The notes under the pieces: model-generated | What the model was told of the DNA's origin: nothing | The model's input: only the letters and a program-made list of their open reading frames with translations | Databases searched by the model: none | Shown here: positions 1 to 9,350 of the stretch, one piece after another | How positions within the stretch are numbered: the stretch's first letter is position 1 | Layout: each line of letters begins with the position of its first letter | Program-made: the position numbers and the translations under genes | Source of the DNA: Mesorhizobium sp. WSM3859 | GTDB taxonomy: Bacteria > Pseudomonadota > Alphaproteobacteria > Rhizobiales > Rhizobiaceae | Reading direction: 5' to 3' | Length of the DNA stretch: 64,000 nucleotides | Assembly: GCF_002295065.1 (NCBI RefSeq) | Contig: NZ_NSGG01000003.1 | Location: 186,001-250,000 of the forward strand

Positions 1-462
1 ACGACGCTCTATCCGGGCCTCGGCGTCGCCCGCATCGACGGCCGTGAATTCGTGCTCGCCGACATTCCCGGCCTGATCGAGGGCGCGCATGAGGGCGTCG
101 GCATCGGCGACCGCTTCCTTGGCCATGTCGAGCGCACGCGCGTGCTGCTGCATCTGGTCTCCGCGCAGGAGGAAAATCCCGGCAAGGCCTACAAGACGGT
201 GCGCGCCGAGCTCGAGGCCTATGGCCATGGCTTGGCGGAGAAAGCCGAGATCGTCGCGCTGAGCCAGGTCGACATCCTCGACCCGGACGCCCGCAAGAAG
301 AAGGCGGCCTCGCTGAAGCGCGCCGCCGGCCGCGCGCCGCTGCTTCTGTCGGCCGTCACCGGCGAAGGCGTCGAGGCGGTGCTGCGCGCGCTGATGGCGG
401 TGGTGGCCGAGGCCCGCGACGCCGTGCCCGCTCCTGTCGAGACGCGCTGGCAAAACCCATGA
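1..462 (+). CDS. obgE: GTPase ObgE/CgtA, C-terminal part (5' end outside window)
   Basis: The reading frame is open from base 1, so the start lies upstream. The visible 153 residues carry the G3 motif [12 protein letters not shown] typical of Obg GTPases, then a G4-like segment reading LSQVD rather than NKxD, then the end of the G domain. Obg binds the 50S subunit and links GTP/ppGpp levels to ribosome assembly and cell-cycle control. The stop overlaps the proB start (ATGA), so the two are probably translationally coupled. The obgE-proB-proA order is common in rhizobia. The product name is firm. Confidence 0.95.
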   Translation, partial: TTLYPGLGVARIDGREFVLADIPGLIEGAHEGVGIGDRFLGHVERTRVLLHLVSAQEENPGKAYKTVRAELEAYGHGLAEKAEIVALSQVDILDPDARKKKAASLKRAAGRAPLLLSAVTGEGVEAVLRALMAVVAEARDAVPAPVETRWQNP

Positions 463-1598
463 AATCGCTGAAATCATACCGGCGCATCACCGTGAAGATC
501 GGCTCCGCGCTGCTCGTCGACCGGACGACGGGCTTGAAGCGCGACTGGCTGACCTCGCTTGCCGACGACATTGCGGTGCTCGCCAATGCCGGCGCGGAAG
601 TGCTGGTCGTGTCGTCCGGCGCCATCGCGCTCGGCCGCACCGTCCTTGGCCTCGGCAAACGCGCGCTGAAGCTCGAGGAGAGCCAGGCCGCCGCCGCCGT
701 CGGCCAGATCGCGCTCGCGGGCGCCTGGTCGGACGCGCTCGGCAAGGACGGGCTGAAATCCGGCCAGATCCTCTTGACGCTTGGCGACACCGAGGAACGT
801 CGCCGCTATCTCAACGCGCGTGCGACGATCTCGACCTTGCTCAAAATGAAGGCGGTGCCGGTCATCAACGAGAACGACACGGTGGCGACCTCGGAAATCC
901 GCTATGGCGACAATGACCGGCTGGCGGCGCGGGTGGCGACGATGATGGGCGCTGATCTGCTTGTGCTGCTCTCCGACATCGACGGGCTCTACACGGCGCC
1001 GCCGGCCAAGGATCCGGGGGCCAAATTCATTCCGGTGGTGGATCGCATCACGCCCGACATCGAGGCGATGGCGGGGGCGGCGGCCTCGGAGCTGTCGCGC
1101 GGCGGCATGCGGACAAAACTCGACGCGGGCAAGATCGCCAATGCCGGCGGCACAGCGATGATCATCACTTCGGGCACCAGGCTCTCGCCGTTGATGGCGA
1201 TCGAGCGCGGCGAGCGCGCGACCTTCTTCAAGCCGAGCGCCAATCCGGTGAAGGGTTACAAGACCTGGATCGCCGGTCAGCTCGAACCCGCTGGCCGGCT
1301 CACGGTCGATGCCGGCGCCATCGGCGCGCTTAAATCGGGAAAGTCGCTGCTGCCGGCGGGCGTAAAACTGGTCAGCGGCAATTTCTCGCGCGGCGACACG
1401 GTGGCGATCCTGTCGCCGGAGGGACGCGAGATCGCGCGCGGGCTTGTTGCCTATGATGCCGCCGATGCCGTAAGGATCGCGGGTCTGAAGACGGCCGAGA
1501 TCGAAAACGTGCTCGGCTACGAGGCGCGTTCCGCGATGATCCATCGCGACGACCTTGTGGTAAGCGTCGCCGGCGACCACGTATTGGCCGACGACTAG
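459..1598 (+). CDS. proB: Glutamate 5-kinase
   Basis: 379 residues. It phosphorylates L-glutamate, the first step of proline synthesis, in the cytoplasm. The amino-acid-kinase domain spans about residues 8-260, with SSGA (52-55), NEND (137-140), GDNDRL (150-155) and LSDIDGLY (171-178). The remaining ~100 residues form the PUA domain typical of the long bacterial form. The ATG overlaps the obgE stop by 4 bp. proA follows after 25 bp, so both early proline enzymes are probably cotranscribed. Proline feedback inhibition is known for the family but cannot be read from the sequence. Confidence 0.97.
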   Translation: MKSLKSYRRITVKIGSALLVDRTTGLKRDWLTSLADDIAVLANAGAEVLVVSSGAIALGRTVLGLGKRALKLEESQAAAAVGQIALAGAWSDALGKDGLKSGQILLTLGDTEERRRYLNARATISTLLKMKAVPVINENDTVATSEIRYGDNDRLAARVATMMGADLLVLLSDIDGLYTAPPAKDPGAKFIPVVDRITPDIEAMAGAAASELSRGGMRTKLDAGKIANAGGTAMIITSGTRLSPLMAIERGERATFFKPSANPVKGYKTWIAGQLEPAGRLTVDAGAIGALKSGKSLLPAGVKLVSGNFSRGDTVAILSPEGREIARGLVAYDAADAVRIAGLKTAEIENVLGYEARSAMIHRDDLVVSVAGDHVLADD

Positions 1599-1623
1599 TA
1601 TTGACCGACGACCTAGGCGGAGG

Positions 1624-2916
1624 ATGACCATGCTGAAGCTGCATGAAGAATCCAGCGAAGACACGATTGCGCTGATGGCCGATATCGGCCGCAACGCCCG
1701 TGCAGCCGCCCGACCGCTTGCCGTCGCTTCCACCAAGGCCAAGAACGCCGCGCTTGTCGCCACGGCCGATGCCATCCTGCGCAACGAGCAGGCGATCCTC
1801 GAGGCCAATGCCATCGACATGTCGAATGGCGAGGAGGCGGGTTTGTCCGGTTCCTTCATGGACCGGTTGAAACTCAACCCTTCGCGCATCAAGGCGATGG
1901 CCGAGGGCATTCGCGAGATCGCCGCGCTCAAGGATCCGGTCGGCGATGTGATTGCCGAATGGGACCGGCCGAACGGGCTGCATATCGAGCGCGTGCGCAC
2001 GCCGCTCGGCGTCATCGGCGTCATCTATGAGAGCCGCCCGAATGTGACGGCGGATGCCGGCGCGCTTTGTCTCAAGGCCGGCAATCCGGTGATTTTGCGC
2101 GGCGGCTCGGATTCGCTCAATTCGTCGGCCGCGATCCATGCCTGCATGGTCGAAGGGCTGAAAGCCGCCGGCCTGCCGCAGGATGCCATCCAGCTGGTGC
2201 CGACCACCGACCGCGCCGCCGTTGGCGAGATGCTGAAAGGCTTGAGCGGCAATCTCGATGTCATCATCCCGCGCGGCGGCAAAAGCCTGGTCGGGCGCGT
2301 GCAGACCGAGGCTCGGGTGCCGGTCTTCGCGCATCTGGAAGGCATCTGCCATCTCTATGTCGACCGTTCGGCCGATCTCGACATGGCGGTGAAGATCGCG
2401 GTCAACGCCAAGATGCGGCGCACGGGCGTGTGCGGCGCGGCCGAAACCTTGCTGGTCGACCGGGCGGTTGCTGCCACGCATCTGGTGCCGATCCTCGAGG
2501 CGCTGCGCGCCGCCAGCTGCGAGATACATGCCGACCAAGAGGTGCTGCGGGCTTTCTCCGAAGCCAGCCTGGCGACCGACGCCGACTGGGTGACGGAATA
2601 TCTCGATGCCATCATCGCGGTGAAGCTGGTCGACGGCGTGGCCGGCGCGATCGAGCATATCGAGACCTTCTCATCGCACCATACCGAAGCGATCATTGCC
2701 GAGGACGCGCAGGCGGTCGAAAAATTCTTCAACGAGATCGACTCGGCGATCCTGCTGCACAACGCCTCGACACAGTTCGCCGATGGCGGCGAGTTCGGCA
2801 TGGGCGCCGAGATCGGCATTGCCACCGGCAAGATGCATGCGCGCGGACCGGTCGGCGTCGAGCAGCTCACCTCGTTCAAGTACCGCGTGCGCGGGTCGGG
2901 ACAGGTGAGGCCTTGA
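1624..2916 (+). CDS. proA: Gamma-glutamyl phosphate reductase (glutamate-5-semialdehyde dehydrogenase)
   Basis: 430 residues, an ALDH-superfamily enzyme. It reduces gamma-glutamyl phosphate with NADPH to glutamate-5-semialdehyde, the second step of proline synthesis. The nucleophile is Cys270 in [17 protein letters not shown] (about 136-142) and PRGG (216-219) are family motifs. The first ATG has AGGCGGAGG just upstream; a second in-frame ATG lies two codons later. Downstream is a palindromic repeat region, so the obgE-proB-proA unit probably ends here. Confidence 0.97.
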   Translation: MTMLKLHEESSEDTIALMADIGRNARAAARPLAVASTKAKNAALVATADAILRNEQAILEANAIDMSNGEEAGLSGSFMDRLKLNPSRIKAMAEGIREIAALKDPVGDVIAEWDRPNGLHIERVRTPLGVIGVIYESRPNVTADAGALCLKAGNPVILRGGSDSLNSSAAIHACMVEGLKAAGLPQDAIQLVPTTDRAAVGEMLKGLSGNLDVIIPRGGKSLVGRVQTEARVPVFAHLEGICHLYVDRSADLDMAVKIAVNAKMRRTGVCGAAETLLVDRAVAATHLVPILEALRAASCEIHADQEVLRAFSEASLATDADWVTEYLDAIIAVKLVDGVAGAIEHIETFSSHHTEAIIAEDAQAVEKFFNEIDSAILLHNASTQFADGGEFGMGAEIGIATGKMHARGPVGVEQLTSFKYRVRGSGQVRP

Positions 2917-2951
2917 AGCTGTTTGCCTCAAGGGGTTGAAGCTTGCGCCCA

Positions 2952-3194
2952 GGCCCCCCTCTCTGGCCTGCCGGGTGCGGCCCTTCGCTGTCGCTCCGGG
3001 CGTTCGTCGTTCGGAAAGCCGAGCAATTGGCTTTCCGTCCGCTGCGCGGACCACTCCTCGCCCCCCTCAAGGCGGGAGATCAGCGGTTGCGCCGACGGCG
3101 CCCAATCTTGAACTTCGGCGATTGGCGAAAGGCAAGGCCACGTCCAATCTCCCCCCTTGAGGGGGAGATGCCCGGCAGGGCAGAGAGGGGGGCC
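2952..3194. repeat. Intergenic inverted repeat between proA and nadD
   Basis: The outer arms 2952-2975 and 3171-3194 are reverse complements with one mismatch in 24. Inner segments around 3060-3075 and 3150-3168 also pair (CCCCCCTCAAGG against CCTTGAGGGGG). The element fills almost the whole proA-nadD gap and resembles the mosaic GC-rich palindromes scattered through rhizobial genomes. Its right edge supplies the purine-rich stretch just before the nadD GTG. Confidence 0.8.
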
Positions 3195-3201
3195 TAGCAC
3201 C

Positions 3202-3834
3202 GTGCTTTTCCTTCCCGAACCCGCCGTTCCTTCGCGCTATCTCCGCATGCCCCACGCCGCAAGGGGCCTGACCGTCGGCCTGTTCGGCGGCTCATTCAAT
3301 CCGCCGCATGCCGGACATGCGCTGGTCGCCGAGATCGCGCTGAGGCGTCTAGCACTCGACCAGCTGTGGTGGATGGTGACGCCGGGCAATCCGCTGAAAA
3401 GTGTGCGCGAACTGGCGCCACTGGCTGAGCGGATCGAGCTGTCTGACAAGATCGCCAAGAACCCGAAGATCAAGGTCACAGCGTTCGAGGCGGTGCATCA
3501 TATTCGCTATACGGCCGATACGCTGGCGCTGATCAAGGCACGCAACCCTGGCGTCGATTTCGTCTGGATCATGGGCGCGGACTCCTTGCGCGATTTCCAC
3601 CGCTGGCAGCGCTGGCGCGAGATCGTGCTGACCTTCCCGATCGCGGTCATAGATCGTCCGGGCTCGACGTTGTCCTTCCTGTCGTCGGTGGTCGCCAAGA
3701 CATTCGACTATGCCCGCATCGACGAGGGCGACGCGCCGCTGCTTGCCCGCATGCGGGCGCCGGCCTGGACCTTCATCCACGGGCCGCGGTCGTCGCTGTC
3801 GTCCACCGCGATCCGCAAGGCGGCGAGGGGCTGA
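3202..3834 (+). CDS. nadD: Nicotinate-nucleotide adenylyltransferase
   Basis: Transfers AMP from ATP to nicotinate mononucleotide, giving deamido-NAD. The nucleotidyltransferase signature GGSFNPPHAGH contains the HxGH motif at residues 36-39, and the C-terminal SSTAIR matches the (I/L)SSTxIR motif. I chose GTG 3202 because AGAGGGGGG precedes it and because SRYLRMPHA resembles the N-terminus of other rhizobial NadD proteins. ATG 3247 is the alternative and would give 195 residues. Placement between obg-proBA and rsfS-rlmH is classical, although an MFS gene, a RidA gene and an mscS gene intervene here. Confidence 0.93.
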   Translation: MLFLPEPAVPSRYLRMPHAARGLTVGLFGGSFNPPHAGHALVAEIALRRLALDQLWWMVTPGNPLKSVRELAPLAERIELSDKIAKNPKIKVTAFEAVHHIRYTADTLALIKARNPGVDFVWIMGADSLRDFHRWQRWREIVLTFPIAVIDRPGSTLSFLSSVVAKTFDYARIDEGDAPLLARMRAPAWTFIHGPRSSLSSTAIRKAARG

Positions 3835-3846
3835 GCGCCCTCCGTC

Positions 3847-3981
3847 TCCCCTTGTGAGAGAAGGTGTCGCCGAAGGCGACGGATGAGGGGTGCTCCAGGG
3901 AAAGCCAGCATCTCACTCTGCTGGAACACCCCTCATCCGTCTCGGTGCTGCGCGCCGATCCACCTTCTCCCACAAGGGGAG
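3847..3981. repeat. Long intergenic palindrome (REP-like)
   Basis: The left arm segments 3847-3866 and 3880-3896 pair with 3961-3981 and 3923-3939 (for example CGGATGAGGGGTGCTCC against GGAACACCCCTCATCCG). It can fold into one stem-loop of about 130 nt. The same CCCTCATCCG / CTTCTCCCC..GGGGAGAAG vocabulary recurs at 12930-13099 and 26405-26470, so this is one member of a dispersed family. Confidence 0.8.
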
Positions 3982-4048
3982 AAGGGAAGTTCGGCCATGT
4001 CGCTTTTACGGCGGCTTTTCCTACTCCGATCAGCGAAGCTGTGCCGGC

Positions 4049-5341
4049 ATGCTGGAGAAGAACCCCACCAAGACCGACGCCAGCCGCGCCGAACAATCGG
4101 CGCCGCTGATCGCCATTGCCAGCGTCATCGTGTCGATGGCGCTGATCGCGATCGGCAATGGGCTGATGTTCGCCTATATACCGGTGCGGCTCGGCGCCGA
4201 CGGCTTCGACCCGACTTGGGCCGGGCTGATCGTCACCGGGCTTTCGGCCGGCGGGCTGGCCGGCTGCATCCTGACCGGGCCTCTGGTGCGGCGCGTCGGC
4301 CACGCTCGCGCCTTCATGGTGCTTTCGGCGCTGATCGCGCTTTCCAACGCCGCGATCGGCGCCGGGCCGATCCCGCTCTTGTGGATCGCCGCGCGGGCCC
4401 TCTACGGTTTTGCAATTTGCGGGCTGTTCATCGTTGCGCAAAGCTGGCTGAACGACGCCCTGCCGAATTCGATCCGCGGTCGGGTGATGGCGGTGTTTTA
4501 CGTCGCCTATATCGCCGGGCTGGGCGTGGGTTATGCCACGCTCGCCGCCGTCGACATCCACACGGCCGCGGCGGCGTTGATCGGCATCACCTTCACGGCG
4601 CTCTCCATCCTGCCGGTCGGCATGACCAGGCTTGCGCAGCCGCCGGCGCCGCAGGCCGCGTCGGTGGCGCTGCGCCGAGCCTGGCGCATCTCGCCCGTCG
4701 GCGTCGCCGGCATGCTCGCTGTCGGCGGCCTGTCGATGATCGTTTCCGGCTTCGCGCCGATCCACGCCACCGCCAAGGGCTACAGCCAGGCGGATGTGGC
4801 GCTGCTGTTGTCGGCCATGCCGGTCGGCACGCTGATCCTGCAGATCCCGCTTGGCTGGATTTCGGACCGCACCGACCGGCGCTACGTGCTGGCGGGCGCG
4901 GCGGCGCTCGCGACCGTCGCCAGCGTGCTTGCCATCGTCTTCGACGGCGGCGCGCTGATGGCGCTGGTGGTGATCTATCTGATCTGGGACGGGGCGTCGG
5001 AATCGATCTACGCGCTGTCCAGCGCGCATGCCGCCGACCGCGCCGCCAAGGACGAGCTTCTGGCGCTGTCGAGCTCGATGCTGTTCGCCTGGTCGCTGGC
5101 CGGCTTCATCGTGCCCGGCATCGTCACGGCGCTTTCCGCCGTCTTCGGCACCGGCACCTTCATCTATGTCGGCATCGTGATTGCATCGACCTTCTGCCTG
5201 TTCGTGCTGTGGCGTGTGACGGCGGGCCGGCCGACACCCGCAGCCACAAGCGGCAGTTTCGCGCCGATGTCGGCGCAGACGCCGCTGCCGGTGGAGCTTG
5301 CCTTCGCGCCGGACGAGACGACACGGCACGCGAAAGACTGA
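4049..5341 (+). CDS. MFS transporter
   Basis: 430 residues with about 12 hydrophobic segments arranged as two six-helix halves. The TM2-3 loop region has GPLVRRVGHA, a variant of the MFS GxLxDRxGxR motif, and the second half repeats it as GWISDRTDRR. It is probably an inner-membrane drug or metabolite transporter of the YcaD/UMF type; the substrate is unknown. I chose the ATG at 4049 because the upstream in-frame extension is palindromic repeat sequence. No obvious operon partner is seen. Confidence 0.85.
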   Translation: MLEKNPTKTDASRAEQSAPLIAIASVIVSMALIAIGNGLMFAYIPVRLGADGFDPTWAGLIVTGLSAGGLAGCILTGPLVRRVGHARAFMVLSALIALSNAAIGAGPIPLLWIAARALYGFAICGLFIVAQSWLNDALPNSIRGRVMAVFYVAYIAGLGVGYATLAAVDIHTAAAALIGITFTALSILPVGMTRLAQPPAPQAASVALRRAWRISPVGVAGMLAVGGLSMIVSGFAPIHATAKGYSQADVALLLSAMPVGTLILQIPLGWISDRTDRRYVLAGAAALATVASVLAIVFDGGALMALVVIYLIWDGASESIYALSSAHAADRAAKDELLALSSSMLFAWSLAGFIVPGIVTALSAVFGTGTFIYVGIVIASTFCLFVLWRVTAGRPTPAATSGSFAPMSAQTPLPVELAFAPDETTRHAKD

Positions 5342-5411
5342 CAATCCGCTGGATGTTCGCCTCGGAGGTTGATGGCCTCGCGAGATTTCGCGGCAACACA
5401 GGAGAACCGAG

Positions 5412-5828
5412 ATGGCGAGAAGCTACAATCCTCCAACTGTGTGGAAGCCGTTTGGCGCGTTCTCCATGGTGAAAATCCATGAAGGCGGGCAGCTCGTTCA
5501 TCTGAAGGGCCAAGTTTCGCTCGACAGGGAGGGACGGTTGGTCGGCAAGGGCGACATGCGGGCTCAGGTCCGCCAAACGCTCGAAAACATCAAGGCTGTG
5601 CTCGCGGCCATCGGTGGAGAGATGGCCGATATCGTGTCGCTGACCCAATATGCAACCGATATCGAGCAGTTCATGGCGGCTGGAGATATCCGCAAAGAAT
5701 TCTTTTTTGAACCCTATCCGGTGACGACAACCGTTCAGATCATGCGGCTTTATCATCCGGACTTGCAGATCGAGATCACGGCAATAGCCGAGATACCTCG
5801 AAATCGGTTCAGAATGCCGGAAGATTGA
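5412..5828 (+). CDS. RidA/YjgF/UK114-family protein
   Basis: 138 residues covering a whole RidA domain. RidA-family members deaminate reactive enamine/imine intermediates or act as related hydrolases. The segment KGQVSLDREGRLVGKGDMRAQ and the C-terminal EITAIAEIP match the fold, but the usual catalytic Arg context (xxTRA in RidA) is not obvious, so it belongs to a divergent subgroup and the substrate is open. AGGAGA precedes the ATG. The mscS gene points towards it from the other strand. Confidence 0.8.
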   Translation: MARSYNPPTVWKPFGAFSMVKIHEGGQLVHLKGQVSLDREGRLVGKGDMRAQVRQTLENIKAVLAAIGGEMADIVSLTQYATDIEQFMAAGDIRKEFFFEPYPVTTTVQIMRLYHPDLQIEITAIAEIPRNRFRMPED

Positions 5829-5852
5829 AATCGCCGCGGCAACGATCCCCCG

Positions 5853-6704
5853 CTACTGCTTGCGCGCCTCCGGCACCGGCGCTTCGGGCGGCGGCAGCGG
5901 GATCGAGATGCCTTCGCTGTCGAAAGCCTGCTTGGCGCGCTTGGTCATGTCGATCTGGGTCGAGAAATAGTCGGCGGCCGATGTCCAGTAGCGCAAGGTG
6001 AGCGAAACGGTTGCGTCGCCGAGACTCGCGATGAAGGCGATCGGAGGCGGTTCGCGCCGGATGCGCCTTTCGGCGCCGGCGATGGCAAGCAGCGTCTTCT
6101 GCCCGCGGTCGATGTCGTTCCAGGAGCCGATGCTCAAGGTCACGTCTGTGCGGCGCACGCCGTTGCGGGTGAAGTTGCGGACCGGCTGGTTCCACAGCGT
6201 CGAGTTGGGCGCCAATATGTAGACGCCTTCGGCGGTGCGCAGCTTGGTGGCGAAGAGGCCGATTTCCTCGATCGTGCCGGCAATCGAGCCGACCTCGACA
6301 TTTTCGCCGATCCGGAAGGGCCTCAGCGCCAGAAGCATGATGCCGGCGGCGATGTTCTGCAGCGTGCCCTGCAATGCCAGCCCGATGGCCAGGCCGGCAG
6401 CGCCGATCGCGGCGATGATGGAGGCCGTCTGCACGCCGAACTGGCCAAGCACCATGATGACGACGAGGATCAGGATGGCGTAGCGCACGACCTGTGAGAA
6501 GAAATGCCGCAAGGTCTCGTCGAAGCCATGGATATGGCCGAGGCCGGCATAGATCGAGCGCTCGGCAAGCCCGGCGACCAGATAGCCGACAACCAAAAGG
6601 ATCACGGCGCCGACGGCCGAGAACGAGTAGGAAACGATTAGTGTAGAGAGCTGCGCGAGCCCGGCCTGGATCGTGATAAGGGCGCTTTGCGGGTCGGTTG
6701 GCAT
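5853..6704 (-). CDS. Small-conductance mechanosensitive channel (MscS family)
   Basis: 283 residues. Three hydrophobic segments are followed by the Gly/Ala-rich pore helix AAIGAAGLAIGLALQGTLQN and the beta-domain beginning LLALRPFRIGENVEVG, both diagnostic of MscS. It should open under hypo-osmotic stress in the inner membrane. I chose the ATG at 6704 (MPTDPQSAL) because the longer reading frame adds an N-terminus without family character. The product ends in a Pro/Glu-rich tail. It lies opposite to its neighbours, so it is monocistronic. Confidence 0.92.
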   Translation of the reverse strand: MPTDPQSALITIQAGLAQLSTLIVSYSFSAVGAVILLVVGYLVAGLAERSIYAGLGHIHGFDETLRHFFSQVVRYAILILVVIMVLGQFGVQTASIIAAIGAAGLAIGLALQGTLQNIAAGIMLLALRPFRIGENVEVGSIAGTIEEIGLFATKLRTAEGVYILAPNSTLWNQPVRNFTRNGVRRTDVTLSIGSWNDIDRGQKTLLAIAGAERRIRREPPPIAFIASLGDATVSLTLRYWTSAADYFSTQIDMTKRAKQAFDSEGISIPLPPPEAPVPEARKQ

Positions 6705-6947
6705 GGCGGGGATCCCGTTGGTCGGTGCGCCGATAACCCCCGCATCCGGGATCAGTTCCCCCTTTTTAGGCACTCCTAAAACAGCGATCCGGACCGAGGC
6801 GCGGCCAGGCAAAAGGGGCCGTCGTCTTGAAACTGCAATGGAACTCTGCCTATCTAAGTGGTGTCACCTGATTTGCATGGTGATTTGGTTGTTCTTGTTG
6901 GGAAAGGAAACACACTGAGAACAGCACTGCGGAAGAAGGCTGATATC

Positions 6948-7325
6948 ATGCCTTCGCCGGCCGGGATCAGCGGCAACGCCGCCGCGACCCTCGCCATCGA
7001 CACAGTCCTTGCCAGTCTGGAAGACTCCAAGGCCGAAAACATCGTCTCAATCGACATCCAGGGAAAATCGAGCCTCGGCGACTATATGGTCATCGCCTCG
7101 GGCCGATCGCACCGTCATGTCTCGGCTGTCGCCGATCATCTCCTCAAGGCGCTGAAAGATGCCGGTCTCGGCAATGCGCGCGTCGAGGGGCTGGCCAGCG
7201 CCGACTGGGTCCTGATCGATTCGGGCGACATCATCGTCCATGTCTTCCGCCCCGAAGTCCGCGAATTCTACAATCTCGAAAAGATGTGGCAGGCGCCGGA
7301 CCTCGAGGAAGAGACCTTGCACTGA
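6948..7325 (+). CDS. rsfS: Ribosomal silencing factor RsfS
   Basis: 125 residues. RsfS (Iojap/DUF143) binds L14 on the 50S subunit and blocks subunit joining when nutrients run low. Family features are SSLGDYMVIASGRSHRHV and the end of the domain WVLIDSGDIIVHVFRPEVREFYNLEKMW. I chose the ATG at 6948 because GGAAGAAGG lies upstream. rlmH follows 62 bp downstream, the usual bacterial arrangement nadD-rsfS-rlmH. Confidence 0.95.
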   Translation: MPSPAGISGNAAATLAIDTVLASLEDSKAENIVSIDIQGKSSLGDYMVIASGRSHRHVSAVADHLLKALKDAGLGNARVEGLASADWVLIDSGDIIVHVFRPEVREFYNLEKMWQAPDLEEETLH

Positions 7326-7387
7326 GCCTTGATCCGCGTGCCGTGAGCCATCACGGTATGCGCTGAAACAAGCTCGCCGGGGCGAGG

Positions 7388-7870
7388 ATGAAGATCACCG
7401 TTCATGCCGTGGGCCGGATGAAGACCGGCCCCGAGAGAGAACTCGCCGACCGCTATTTCGAGCGCTTCGCCAAGAGCGGGCCCGCGGTCGGGCTGGAGTT
7501 TGCCGGCATCGTCGAGGTCCCCGAGAGCCGCGGACAGAGCGCCGACGAGCGCCGCCGCGAGGAAGCCCAGAAGCTGCAGGCCCAGTTGCAGGCTGGCACC
7601 GTTCTCATCCTGCTCGACGAACGCGGCAAATCGCTTTCGTCGGAAGACCTGGCCGCGCGTATCGGCCAGTTGCGCGACGCCGGCCGCAAGGCGCTGGTCG
7701 TCGCCATCGGCGGCGCAGACGGCCATGACAAGGCCTTGCGCGAGCAGGCCGACCTGGTGCTGTCGTTCGGCGCGCTGACCTGGCCGCACCAGCTGGTACG
7801 CGTGATGCTGGGCGAGCAGCTCTACCGGATCGCTACCATCCTGGCGGGTCATCCCTATCATCGGTCGTGA
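7388..7870 (+). CDS. rlmH: 23S rRNA (pseudouridine1915-N3)-methyltransferase
   Basis: 160 residues, SPOUT family. It methylates pseudouridine 1915 of 23S rRNA on the assembled 70S ribosome using SAM. The trefoil-knot region shows VVAIGGADGHDKAL and LSFGALTWPHQLVRVMLGEQLYR, and the protein ends in the characteristic HPYHR. GGCGAGG precedes the ATG. It is probably transcribed with rsfS. Confidence 0.97.
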   Translation: MKITVHAVGRMKTGPERELADRYFERFAKSGPAVGLEFAGIVEVPESRGQSADERRREEAQKLQAQLQAGTVLILLDERGKSLSSEDLAARIGQLRDAGRKALVVAIGGADGHDKALREQADLVLSFGALTWPHQLVRVMLGEQLYRIATILAGHPYHRS

Positions 7871-8014
7871 ATGGCGCCTGCCATCTCCAAAAGCTGGGGA
7901 TTGCTTATCCCGGCTCGGATTTTCGCCTCAAAGGCTGAACATCACTGCTGGAGTAGGGCGCTTCCAACATGGTTGATGGTTCGTTAACGAAGCGGCGGGT
8001 AGGTTGGAGACCTG

Positions 8015-9349
8015 ATGTCTGAAGGCTGGTACCCGATCATGCGCACCTGGCGCAGCCGCTGCGGCTTAACCCTTGTCGCCGCCGTGGTTGCGCTCGGGCC
8101 GGTCCGGGCGGCCGAGAACACGCTCGACGCGGCGCCGGATCCCGATCAGAGCCGGGCCGAATACGAGCAGGTTTCCAAGGAGATCACGCTCTCGTCGGAG
8201 CGGCTGGCCAAGCTCGCAGCCGACATCGCTTCGGTGCGCAAGGATTATGCCTCGATCACCGCGGCGCTCATCCAGTCGGCGATGACCGAGCAGAAGCTGG
8301 GCCAGGACATCGAGGACATAGGCGCCAAGCTCGAAGGGCTGAAGGACGAGGAACAGAAGCTGCGCGCTTCGCTCATGGCGCGGCGCGACGTGCTGGCCGA
8401 AGTGTTGGGGGCGCTGCAGCGCATGGGGCTCAATCCGCCGCCGGCGATCCTGGTCAAGCCCGAGGACGCGCTGTCGTCGGTGCGCAGCGCCATCCTGCTC
8501 GGCGCGGTGGTGCCGGAACTGCGCCAGCAGACCGACCGGCTGATGGCCGATCTCAAGGAGCAGACCAGGGTGACGGCCTCGATCGAGGCTGAACGGGCGA
8601 GGCTCGCCACCGCCGTCACCGACCAGACGGCGGAAAAGAAGCGGCTCACCATGTTGCTCGAGGCCAAGAAGAAGCTGCAGGCCGATACCCAAACGGCGAT
8701 CGCGGCCGAGCAGCGGCACTCGCAGGAGCTGGCCGCAAAGGCGAGCAGCCTCAAGGACCTGATCGCCTCGCTCGAAGCCGACAAGGCGCGCAAGGCGCAG
8801 GACCAAGCCAAGGCAGGCGAACGGAAATCGACCGACAGCGACATGACGGCCTCGACGACCGAGCTCGCCGCGATACCGGTGCCGGAGGCCAACCGCCTTG
8901 CGGGATCGGCACCGTTTTCAGCCTTGCAAGGCCAGATCGCACTGCCGGTTATCGGCAAGATCAAACGCCGTTTCGGCACCGACGACGGCAGTGGCGCGGC
9001 GATGCAGGGCGACATGGTTGCGACACAATCGGGGGCCATCGTCACCGCGCCGGCGGATGGAAACGTGCTTTATGCGGGGCCGTTTCGCTCCTATGGTCAA
9101 CTCTTGATCCTCAATGCGGGCGATGGGTATCATGTCGTTCTGGCGGGGATGAGCAGAATCAGCGTCGCGACCGGACAGTCGGTGCTCGCAGGAGAGCCGA
9201 TCGGCGCGATGGGAGAGGCCCGGGTGGCTAGCACCTCGGCCTCGCGGAATGAAAATTCGGCGTCGGAACTCTATGTCGAGTTCCGCAAGGATGGAAAACC
9301 CGTCGATCCTGCCCCATGGTGGGCGGACCGATTCTCTGGAAGGACGTGA
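8015..9349 (+). CDS. EnvC-like murein hydrolase activator (degenerate LytM/M23 domain)
   Basis: 444 residues. A secretion signal occupies about residues 9-32 and ends PVRAAE. A long coiled coil (about 40-275) is followed by a C-terminal M23 domain with GKIKRRFGTDDGSG and LYVEFRKDGKPVDPAPW. The zinc ligands of active LytM enzymes are missing: the first motif reads GDMVAT where HxGxD is expected, and YHVVLAG replaces the HxH region. This fits an EnvC-type activator of periplasmic amidases at the division site rather than a peptidase. GGAGACC precedes the ATG; ATG 8039 is possible. ctpA starts 1 bp after the stop. Confidence 0.88.
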   Translation: MSEGWYPIMRTWRSRCGLTLVAAVVALGPVRAAENTLDAAPDPDQSRAEYEQVSKEITLSSERLAKLAADIASVRKDYASITAALIQSAMTEQKLGQDIEDIGAKLEGLKDEEQKLRASLMARRDVLAEVLGALQRMGLNPPPAILVKPEDALSSVRSAILLGAVVPELRQQTDRLMADLKEQTRVTASIEAERARLATAVTDQTAEKKRLTMLLEAKKKLQADTQTAIAAEQRHSQELAAKASSLKDLIASLEADKARKAQDQAKAGERKSTDSDMTASTTELAAIPVPEANRLAGSAPFSALQGQIALPVIGKIKRRFGTDDGSGAAMQGDMVATQSGAIVTAPADGNVLYAGPFRSYGQLLILNAGDGYHVVLAGMSRISVATGQSVLAGEPIGAMGEARVASTSASRNENSASELYVEFRKDGKPVDPAPWWADRFSGRT

Positions 9350-9350
9350 A

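Noticed and set aside
474..2024. Long minus-strand open frame opposite proB/proA
   Set aside because: It is antisense to well-conserved proB and proA and its translation is low-complexity Arg/His-rich sequence typical of a high-GC shadow frame.
3157..3246. NadD starting at 3157 within the repeat
   Set aside because: The extra residues derive from the palindromic repeat and lack conservation; GTG 3202 or ATG 3247 fit better.
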